DNA of 64,000 nucleotides from NCBI GenBank assembly GCA_016787705.1, contig JAEUTP010000004.1:43709-107708 (forward strand), in the 5' to 3' direction. This document shows positions 57,423-64,000 of the stretch, one piece after another; within the stretch, counting starts at the first letter, position 1, and each line of letters opens with the position of its first letter. The stretch is from Bacteroidia bacterium (GTDB lineage Bacteria; Bacteroidota; Bacteroidia; B-17B0; Aurantibacillaceae). A model generated the notes under the pieces. The model was not told the origin of the DNA, did not search any database, and saw only the letters and a list, made by a program, of their open reading frames with translations. The translations under genes were made by a program, and so were the position numbers.

Positions 57423-58829
57423 CTAGTGATTGATGATCAGTTTTTTATTTATTGTTTCACCTTTTTCTGTGATAGAAAGAATATAACTGCCATTAGGGTA
57501 TTTACTAACGTCAACATAATCACTAACAGGGCCATTGAATTTTTGCTCAAAAATCAATTGGCCTATTGAATTTCTTAATTCTATTTTCGAATCATTTTGT
57601 GTTCTGTAATTAACCGAGATCAAGTCTGACGCAGGATTAGGAAAGAACATAAAATTGCTTTTTTCTACGTTGTTCTTTTTAATACCTGTAATGGTACTAT
57701 AAGCAGCCGTTGGATCTAAGAGAAAGATACCGTTTTGCATATCCTGTGCAATAATTATTCCGCTTGGTAAATAAGGGTATGCACCCCAGTTGCCACGATA
57801 ATCTTGCCCAAAATAATTGCTTACATTAAAGCCACCTTGAGGATGCGTATCAAAAAAGCCCGCTATAGTAGCGTTACCGGGTGTACCAATGTTGTAAATA
57901 TATAAACCATCCTGATAGCAAGAAACAATTGCAGTGTTATTGCCAATTAAATAAGGATTGTGAGGTGTGGTGCCGGGATGTGGAATTAATGTTTGCGTTG
58001 GCTGAATGTTGCTCAAATTTTGAACGTTCACAAAACGCATAGGTTGCGCTGAGGGAACTTCATCACAAAAGAAAAGGTATTTGCCATCTTGAGTTAACAT
58101 ACTGGAGTGATTGTAAGCAGACCCCGTATAACCAGTGTAAGAACCTATCTGTGAAAACGTATTGTTTGAATTGAATTTATAAATGTATAAGCCCTGATAA
58201 CCGCATGATGCAAATACGGTGTCGTTTCTTACATACATGTCATGCACATGTGAGATTGCAGGGAAATCTTGCGATAAGGATCTTAATAGGACAGGTGCCG
58301 TGGGTGTTGCAAGACTGTATACATTCATGGACTGAAAGCCTGTTGTATAAGTTGTAGAGCCTATATACATTTTGTTTTGATCGATCCATATTGTATGGCC
58401 ACGTTCAAAATAATTTGTGCCGTTATGCACTACAGTAACTGTAGCAGGCAAAGTGCTCATATCAATTATCTGGAAAGTATTCGGCGAGGCATCGTCACTC
58501 ACCACGTAACAATAATTTTGATAGGTCTTCATCTCTCTCCATGTACAGCTTTGTTTTCCGGGTACAAAGGCGCAAACCGTTGGTGTTGCCGGAGTTGTTA
58601 CATCAATAAAATAAGTACCACTGCTCGAACCTACAATTGCATATTCTTTATTTGTACTTGATTGATACCAGCCCCATGAACCTGAATAACGACGACCGTC
58701 GCTACCAATACCAACGGTGCCGTTGTTTGGGTGGATCATACTAATTAAACTTATATTTTGGCTTGAATAGGTTTGAGCTGTTGAAAATAAGGATGTAAAA
58801 ACAGATAGGAAGAGTAAAAAATTTCTCAT
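57423..58829 (-). CDS. Choice-of-anchor B T9SS-secreted protein, paralogue 3
   Basis: 468 residues with a signal peptide (to STAQT). The opening SLISMIHPNNGTVGIGSDGRRYSGSWGW is shared with paralogue 4 rather than 1 and 2. The propeller-like repeats and GNWGAYPYLPSGIIIAQDMQNGIFLLD follow. The sorting domain (from about 388, FMFFPNPASDLISVNYR) lacks the usual spacing Tyr but retains PNP and the terminal GSYILSITEKGE. It lies nine bases upstream of paralogue 2, so the three form one unit. Confidence 0.87.
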   Translation of the reverse strand: MRNFLLFLSVFTSLFSTAQTYSSQNISLISMIHPNNGTVGIGSDGRRYSGSWGWYQSSTNKEYAIVGSSSGTYFIDVTTPATPTVCAFVPGKQSCTWREMKTYQNYCYVVSDDASPNTFQIIDMSTLPATVTVVHNGTNYFERGHTIWIDQNKMYIGSTTYTTGFQSMNVYSLATPTAPVLLRSLSQDFPAISHVHDMYVRNDTVFASCGYQGLYIYKFNSNNTFSQIGSYTGYTGSAYNHSSMLTQDGKYLFFCDEVPSAQPMRFVNVQNLSNIQPTQTLIPHPGTTPHNPYLIGNNTAIVSCYQDGLYIYNIGTPGNATIAGFFDTHPQGGFNVSNYFGQDYRGNWGAYPYLPSGIIIAQDMQNGIFLLDPTAAYSTITGIKKNNVEKSNFMFFPNPASDLISVNYRTQNDSKIELRNSIGQLIFEQKFNGPVSDYVDVSKYPNGSYILSITEKGETINKKLIINH

Positions 58830-58964
58830 TGTAAATAATTAAGTTATACTAACAAATATAAACTATTTGGCAGAGTTAAGCAATGACGTTCGTATAATAT
58901 ATTAACCGCTTGTAGGAATGATTTTACAAAATAGCAGGATTTCCCTAAAATTTAGATTTTGGAT

Positions 58965-60377
58965 CTAATGACCGATCACTACTTTTTTATTTAAAATGAA
59001 GTCATGTTCGTAAACAGTAAGTAAGTATGTTCCGTTTTCCAGATCTGTGGTATTAAGAGTTTCGTTAATTGGCCCAATGAAGTTTTTTTCTAAGATCAAT
59101 TGTCCAAGCATGTTTTTGAGTTGAAGTTTAGATGCTTTTGAGGTAGTATAATGGACCGCCAGCTTATCTTTGGCGGGATTTGGATAAACGATAAGATCGG
59201 TATGCTGCAATATATTATTTTTGATACCAACAGGATTATTATAAGCATCTGTTGGATCTAAAATAAATACACCGTTTTGCATATCTACGGCAATAATAAT
59301 TCCACTTGGCAAATATGGATAGGCGCCCCAGTTGCCACGATAATCCTGACCGCCATAATTACCTGTGTTAGCCCCGCCCTGTGGAAAAGTATCAAAACTG
59401 CCCGAAACTGCTACGTTACCGGGCTGTGAAATATCGTAAATATATAAACCTTCCTGGTAACACGAAACAACAGCCCATTTGTTGCCTATCAAAAAGGGAT
59501 TGTGAGGTGTTGTAGTTGTAAAAGGTTGCCAGGTTTGCACAGCTTGTATGTTATTTAAATTCTCAACATTTACAAAGCGAATAGGTAAACCGGCCGGAAC
59601 TTCATCACAAAATAATAAATGTTTTCCATCCTGTGTTAAGCCGCTTGAATGATTATATGCGTTTGCAGTATACCCCGTATAAGAGCCCAGTTGCGTAAAC
59701 GCATTTGTACCGCTGTTATATTTAAACACATATAAACCCTGATTGCCGCAGGATGCATAAATTGTATCGTTACGAATATACATATCATGCACATAACTTA
59801 TAAATGGAAAATCCTGTTTTAATTCACGAAGTAATAAAGGTGCAGAAGGGGTTGCAATACTATAAATGTTCATTGATGAACCTGTGTTATTTGAATAAGT
59901 AACCCCACCAACATATAATTTATCACCAGCTATCCAATGTGTATGGCCCGATGCAAATAATGTATTACTATTATGAACAACTGTTACTGTTGTTGGTAAG
60001 GTACTCATATCAACTACCTGCAGTGTAGGCGCAGTGCCATAATCGCAGGTAATGAAACAATAGTTCTGGTAAGTTTTTACTTCGCGCACGGTAACTCCCG
60101 AAATGCCCGGTACAAATGCTGAAACGCTTGGAGATGTTGCAACTGTTACATCAATAAAATAAGTACCACTGCTGCCACCAACAATTGCGTATTCTTTATT
60201 TAAACTACTTTGATACCAGCCCCAGCAACCATTATAACGCCGGTCATCAGGTCCAATGCCAACCGTGCCGTTATTTGGATGAATTAGACTCAATAAATTT
60301 ATTTTATAGTTTGGATAAGTTTGCGCTTTAAAAAGAAAGAAAGAAAAAACGAAAAAATAAAAAAGGATATTTTTCAT
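58965..60377 (-). CDS. Choice-of-anchor B T9SS-secreted protein, paralogue 4
   Basis: 470 residues with a signal peptide (to LFKAQ). It has the same order of repeats as paralogue 3 (LLSLIHPNNGTVGIG, YSNNTGSSMNIYSIATPSAP, WGAYPYLPSGIIIAVDMQNG) and a type A sorting domain (LIVYPNPAKDKLAVHYTTS). A 135-base gap separates it from paralogue 3, and the Omp85 gene lies 38 bases upstream. It is the likely parent or sister of paralogue 3 by recent duplication. Confidence 0.88.
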   Translation of the reverse strand: MKNILFYFFVFSFFLFKAQTYPNYKINLLSLIHPNNGTVGIGPDDRRYNGCWGWYQSSLNKEYAIVGGSSGTYFIDVTVATSPSVSAFVPGISGVTVREVKTYQNYCFITCDYGTAPTLQVVDMSTLPTTVTVVHNSNTLFASGHTHWIAGDKLYVGGVTYSNNTGSSMNIYSIATPSAPLLLRELKQDFPFISYVHDMYIRNDTIYASCGNQGLYVFKYNSGTNAFTQLGSYTGYTANAYNHSSGLTQDGKHLLFCDEVPAGLPIRFVNVENLNNIQAVQTWQPFTTTTPHNPFLIGNKWAVVSCYQEGLYIYDISQPGNVAVSGSFDTFPQGGANTGNYGGQDYRGNWGAYPYLPSGIIIAVDMQNGVFILDPTDAYNNPVGIKNNILQHTDLIVYPNPAKDKLAVHYTTSKASKLQLKNMLGQLILEKNFIGPINETLNTTDLENGTYLLTVYEHDFILNKKVVIGH

Positions 60378-60415
60378 GGCACTTTTATTTATAACGAATT
60401 TAATCTTTTAAAGAA

Positions 60416-62155
60416 TTAAAACAAAGCGGTCAATCCAAAATGGATCTTGCCACTGCGTAGATCAAAACCATTGTTAAATTGATTACCTAAAGCATAATTT
60501 AATGTTAATATACCGGCTTTGGTTTCAAAACTAATACCTGCGCCAACACTCATCGGCGTATCACTAATGTAAAGTCCGTTACTTGTATTCTCGTACCAGG
60601 CGCCTTCTGTAAATAGTAATAAATTAGAATTCTGCGAAAATAAAAAGCGATATTCAATTGTTGGAATAACATAGGTTGAAGCAAAGATGCTTTCTTCATC
60701 AAAGCCGCGCAGCGTTCTTAACCCTCCAATTCTAAATAATTCATTTTTAAAAATTGTAGAATTGCCGAATACAGAAGCACCCTGCACACCTAATCGTAAA
60801 ACATTATTATGGTGTAACTGAATAAATAAATTCACATCACCTTCAAATTGGTATTGGGTAGAACGTAATAACAGCCCTTGATAGGCAACCTCGTTTACTT
60901 TGGCATTGCGTTTGATGCTGCGGTTGCCGGTTTGTCCCGTTAAATTAACGGACACACCTTTGTGCGGATTAAAACGGTAATCTAGTTTTTCAAATGTAAC
61001 ACCGGCGCCATAAGATTGTGTGGTAATATCGGCATAATCGGGTAGAGTAGTAACAAACTGTAAACCGTTAGTAGATATTAAATTGGTATTGCGTTGTTTG
61101 TAAAAGATCTTAAAATTGTTCAAGCCTTTAAAATAATATTGCAAGCCAATATTATTATTGATGTCAATAAACGAAGTATCGCGCCTGTAAATCTTTAAAG
61201 AGTAATCGGTACCAACCGGAGTGCCAAATAAATAAGGATAAATAATCCTGCCTTTAAAATCCTGTGTTTGCGTTTGCAGGCGTCGCCACTCAAGGTCAAA
61301 GGTTTCACCGTTCCTGAAAACACCGTTAACTACTTTTAGCTTTACATCACCTGTTATAACTGTTTTTTTAGTTGTAGCATCAGGCAAAAAACCAATAATA
61401 CCATCAAACTGTGAAGCGTTTTTTTTATCTAAAAATAAAATAAGCTTGTTTGATTTATTGGTCAACCGAACTAATTGCGTTTGCTTTTCAAATACAAAAG
61501 GCAGCTGTTTTATTTTTTGAGAAATGCTGCGCAACAACTCTTCGTTATATGGCATGTTTTCTTTAACGCCTAAATAGCGATATAAAAAAGCACGGTTAAC
61601 TTTTGCATTACCAACAACGTTTATTGAGTCGATCTTGAACAGTTTATTTTTTTCAACATTAATAACACCGCTCAGGCTGCCTTCCTGCGTTTCAACGCTA
61701 TCCAGCTTTACAGATACAAAAGGGTAACCATTGTTCTCATAAAACGAAATTATTTTTTCAAAGCTTTTTGCTACTTCCTTATATTTAAACGGTTTATTAA
61801 AATATAATTTCTCGCTTATGCCTAAACGCGAAGCAAGGCCCGGGTTTAAATTTCCTAATTTTAAATAGGCTATTTTATAAATTAGATTTTCTGAAACGTA
61901 AGCAGTTACCGTTGTACTATCTACAAAAGTACTGTCGCTTGTTGCTAGTAAATATCCTTTATTTTGCAGGGTTAAAATAATATTGTCCAGCTCTTTTAAT
62001 GCTTCTGCTTTTGAGTTTAATTTTTTGTGATAATTTAGTTTTGCCGTAACGCTTTTTGGCGGCGCAATAATATTAAGGTTTACTGTTTGTGCGCACAAAC
62101 CGGCACAAAATAAAAAAAGAGATCCTAAAAGGTGATATGTTCGTAAGAATTTCAA
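60416..62155 (-). CDS. Omp85/BamA-TamA family outer-membrane protein
   Basis: 579 residues with a TTG start and a signal peptide (to LCAQT). Two or three POTRA-like domains (about 75-245, KLYFNKPFKYKEVAKSFEKI, IDSINVVGNAKVNRAFLYRYLGV) are followed by a 16-strand-type barrel with the signature FRIGGLRTLRGFDEESIF (about 480) and a C-terminal Phe. BamA (about 800 or more residues, five POTRAs) is longer, so this is a TamA/lipase-associated or partner-specific paralogue. It is upstream of, and perhaps cotranscribed with, paralogue 4. Confidence 0.85.
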   Translation of the reverse strand: MKFLRTYHLLGSLFLFCAGLCAQTVNLNIIAPPKSVTAKLNYHKKLNSKAEALKELDNIILTLQNKGYLLATSDSTFVDSTTVTAYVSENLIYKIAYLKLGNLNPGLASRLGISEKLYFNKPFKYKEVAKSFEKIISFYENNGYPFVSVKLDSVETQEGSLSGVINVEKNKLFKIDSINVVGNAKVNRAFLYRYLGVKENMPYNEELLRSISQKIKQLPFVFEKQTQLVRLTNKSNKLILFLDKKNASQFDGIIGFLPDATTKKTVITGDVKLKVVNGVFRNGETFDLEWRRLQTQTQDFKGRIIYPYLFGTPVGTDYSLKIYRRDTSFIDINNNIGLQYYFKGLNNFKIFYKQRNTNLISTNGLQFVTTLPDYADITTQSYGAGVTFEKLDYRFNPHKGVSVNLTGQTGNRSIKRNAKVNEVAYQGLLLRSTQYQFEGDVNLFIQLHHNNVLRLGVQGASVFGNSTIFKNELFRIGGLRTLRGFDEESIFASTYVIPTIEYRFLFSQNSNLLLFTEGAWYENTSNGLYISDTPMSVGAGISFETKAGILTLNYALGNQFNNGFDLRSGKIHFGLTALF

Positions 62156-62226
62156 TAGTTAAAATAACGCTAATTCAATAATTTAAGTATCTTAGACACT
62201 TAATTCACCACAAAATTAACATTATC

Positions 62227-63291
62227 ATGCGTAAAATTTACATTCAGGCTTTAGCCTTGTTTTTTGCTGGACTATCAATGGCGCAGGCGCCAATCACTTT
62301 AACGGCTGCCAACTTTCCGGGTAGTAATGATACACTAAGATATACAAATGCACAGTTAAGTTCGGTTGGTAACTATACGCAAACAGGTGCTAATTTTACT
62401 TGGAATTTTAGCAGCCTTGTTTACGCGAGCCAGGGTGTAAGGGAGTATAAGCTGGCTATACAAACACCTTATGCTTTTTTCTTTAGTCCTACTGATTATG
62501 GCGAGAAAATTGCAGATAACCTTAGTGCCGGCCCCCTAACGATAAACGATTATTATAATTTTTATAAGAAACAAACCACGCCAATTAACGCGTTTGTGGC
62601 TGATGGTATTGGTATGACCTTTAGCAGCATTCCGGTACCAAGTTATTTTTCTGATAAAGATGAGTTGTATACTTTTCCTTTAACGTATGCAGATTATGAC
62701 AGCACTACTTTTAAATTTTCTACGCCTACAACCACCGCTTTGCCTTTTACTTATAAAAAACAAGGTTACCGTGTAACAAAAGTAGATGGCTGGGGAACTA
62801 TAACCACGCCTTACGGAACACAGGCCTGCCTGCGTTTGGTTACCACCCAGTATTCAAAAGATAGCATTAAATACAGCGCCTTTTCTTTTGGGTTTAATAA
62901 TTACCAGCGCAGTTACCAATGGTTAACAGCAACAGAAAAAATTCCTTATTTTGAAGTTAGTGGCACACTTAACGGTACTAATTTTACACCCAACCAGGCA
63001 AGATATCGTGATACCTATCAAAATCCGGCGGGTATTCATGAAAATACAGATCTAAGCGCTATCGACTTCTATCCAAACCCCGGAACCGATAAATTATGGC
63101 TGAATTTTACCCGCAAAGGTGAGTTTTTTGTTGAGGTTTTGGATATAAGCGGTAAGGTATTAAAAGCCGGGAATATTAATTCGGATAATATGGCCCAATC
63201 TATTGATATTGCTGAGCTAAGGCCTGCTATTTATATTATAAAAGTGAAGGAAAAAGAGCAGGTTTATTTTTACAAATTCATAAAAGAATAA
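62227..63291 (+). CDS. T9SS-secreted protein with type A sorting domain
   Basis: 354 residues: signal peptide (to SMAQA), a beta-rich body of unknown family (FTWNFSSLVYASQGVREYKL, YRVTKVDGWGTITTPYGTQACLRL) and a sorting domain from about 275 (IDFYPNPGTDKLWLNFTRKG...IYIIKVKEKEQVYFYKFI). It is divergent from the Omp85 gene. Cargo of the type IX system. Function of the body is unknown. Confidence 0.85.
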   Translation: MRKIYIQALALFFAGLSMAQAPITLTAANFPGSNDTLRYTNAQLSSVGNYTQTGANFTWNFSSLVYASQGVREYKLAIQTPYAFFFSPTDYGEKIADNLSAGPLTINDYYNFYKKQTTPINAFVADGIGMTFSSIPVPSYFSDKDELYTFPLTYADYDSTTFKFSTPTTTALPFTYKKQGYRVTKVDGWGTITTPYGTQACLRLVTTQYSKDSIKYSAFSFGFNNYQRSYQWLTATEKIPYFEVSGTLNGTNFTPNQARYRDTYQNPAGIHENTDLSAIDFYPNPGTDKLWLNFTRKGEFFVEVLDISGKVLKAGNINSDNMAQSIDIAELRPAIYIIKVKEKEQVYFYKFIKE

Positions 63292-63360
63292 CTAAAACAA
63301 ATATTTATTTTTTTTAATTTAATTATTCTGCTATTTTCGCAATGTTAAAACATTAAAACT

Positions 63361-63720
63361 ATGTCACACGATCACGGACACGATAATCATTCAAACGAAC
63401 CAAAGCCGGTTTCGTTTACAGTACCATTTATTATGGCATCAGTTTTACTGGTGATCATATTTTTATTTTTAAGCCTTTGCGATCCTAAAAAACATGGCGA
63501 GTGCGAATGCAAAGAAAATTGCAGTAAGGAATGCATGGAAGCCTGTGAAAAAGGTGACCACAGCAAACACCCGCATGGTGGTCATGAGAACGATGCGCAT
63601 GCAACTGAAGCAAAATCTGATCATGTAGAATCAAAAGATACAATGGCAGTTGAAACTACAGAACCTAATGTGGCAGATACAACACACAAAACAGAGGCTG
63701 CTCACGAAGCGCATCACTAA
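63361..63720 (+). CDS. His/Cys-rich single-pass membrane protein
   Basis: 119 residues. The N-terminal His cluster HDHGHDNH is followed by one transmembrane helix (about 19-40, FTVPFIMASVLLVIIFLFLSL), a Cys cluster (CECKENCSKECMEAC, about 48-62) and a His-rich acidic tail (HSKHPHGGHENDAHATE). The ligands on both sides suggest metal binding. No family is recognised. Its terminator is followed at once by the second 64-bp element. Confidence 0.7.
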   Translation: MSHDHGHDNHSNEPKPVSFTVPFIMASVLLVIIFLFLSLCDPKKHGECECKENCSKECMEACEKGDHSKHPHGGHENDAHATEAKSDHVESKDTMAVETTEPNVADTTHKTEAAHEAHH

Positions 63721-63738
63721 TAAGTAAATACTTTAATG

Positions 63739-63768
63739 AAAGCCATTCCCAAAAGGAGTGGCTTTTTT
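63739..63768 (+). terminator. Terminator after the His/Cys-rich gene
   Basis: Arms AAAGCCATTCC/GGAGTGGCTTT (one G-T pair) with a short loop and a T run. Confidence 0.85.
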
Positions 63769-63802
63769 GTTGGAGTTTATTTTTTTAATTTGAATAAACT
63801 AT

Positions 63803-63866
63803 GCTAGCCGTTTTTAAGCGTTTGTAATTATTTGTAAACGGCTTTATGGCGCATAGCGAGTAGTTA
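63803..63866 (+). repeat. 64-bp dispersed element, copy B
   Basis: Matches 18480-18543 (inverted) in 59 of 64 positions with no gap, from GCTAGCCG to GTAGTTA. A perfect AGCCGTTT/AAACGGCT stem lies inside. Beyond it the sequence becomes GTTAGGC, a perfect integron-type core GTTRRRY, and differs from copy A. Confidence 0.75.
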
Positions 63867-64000
63867 GGCTGCATTAGGCGGGGCCCCTGCGTGTGCGGTC
63901 GCGTTTTACCAGGACAAATAAACGCCGAGATTTTATATCACTTTTGATTTAAGCTTTTAGTCTTTATAATTTTGTAAGAGCTTCAAGTTGTTCGACCGAT
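63863..64000 (+). mobile_element. Start of a probable second cassette (runs off right edge)
   Basis: GTTAGGCTGCATTAGGCGG follows copy B directly. TATAATTTTG at about 63965-63974 contains TAATTTTG, a TAnnTTTG promoter pointing right. No complete gene is visible before the edge. Confidence 0.4.

Noticed and set aside
54473..58661. Several antisense open frames within the LVIVD-type genes
   Set aside because: They recur at the same place in each paralogue because the sense genes are related, and they have no start context or family match.

Overview
The window is AT-rich, densely coded DNA from a member of the Bacteroidota. The evidence is a type IX secretion and gliding gene set (porU fragment, PorP/SprF, gldJ), secreted proteins with C-terminal T9SS sorting tails, PD40, OmpA-TSP3 and SPOR outer-membrane proteins, a SusC-like TonB receptor, and promoters of the Bacteroidota type (TTTG, about 19 bases, TAnnTTTG). 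Core genes (murF, yidC, ribF, atpD, atpC, recG, rarA, efp, accA, ligA) show that this is chromosome. No tRNA, rRNA or CRISPR array was recognised.

Layout. 1-8.9 kb: T9SS/gliding genes, then murF, a dicarboxylate/glutamate-type symporter and yidC. 8.9-12.7 kb: a minus-strand operon for uptake of a metal or similar ligand (small His/Cys secreted proteins, TonB receptor, DPDGDGG lipoprotein). 12.8-14.2 kb: a TPR signalling protein that has lost its expected phosphatase end. 14.2-18.5 kb: an accessory island of small minus-strand genes. 18.6-29.8 kb: a PorE-like/SPOR protein, an LRR protein, ribF, atpDC, a sensor kinase and recG. 30-36 kb: a racemase remnant, OmpA-TSP3, rarA, msrA, efp and accA. 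36.5-40.3 kb: a probable copper locus (MbnP/MbnH pair, Cys-rich small protein, outer-membrane protein). 40.3-52.9 kb: MBL hydrolase, beta-flower repeat protein, fRMsr, ligA, a DUF2723 membrane protein, a sigma-like factor with a membrane partner, a response regulator and an HTTM protein. 52.9-63.7 kb: 3-hydroxyacyl-CoA dehydrogenase, four tandem T9SS-exported LVIVD-type paralogues, an Omp85 protein, another T9SS cargo and a His/Cys-rich membrane protein.

The most unusual feature is the 15.5-18.5 kb island. It has the anatomy of an integron cassette array. Each of two cassettes begins with a GTT-type core whose complement lies just after that cassette's gene. The sites between genes carry matching L-box-like arms. 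They also contain a complete Bacteroidota promoter (TTG, 19 bases, TATCTTTA) pointing into the next gene. No integrase gene is present. The array's upstream end is a 64-bp element (18480-18543) that recurs inverted at 63803-63866 with 59/64 identity. The two copies diverge exactly after GTTA, as expected for site-specific joining of different cassettes. In both places the element follows the terminator of a resident gene, so a second array probably begins at the right edge.

The T9SS components at the left and the sorting-domain cargo at 54-63 kb belong to one secretion pathway. The two metal loci share an architecture: a small Cys/His protein ending in a PP motif, next to outer-membrane and lipoprotein partners.
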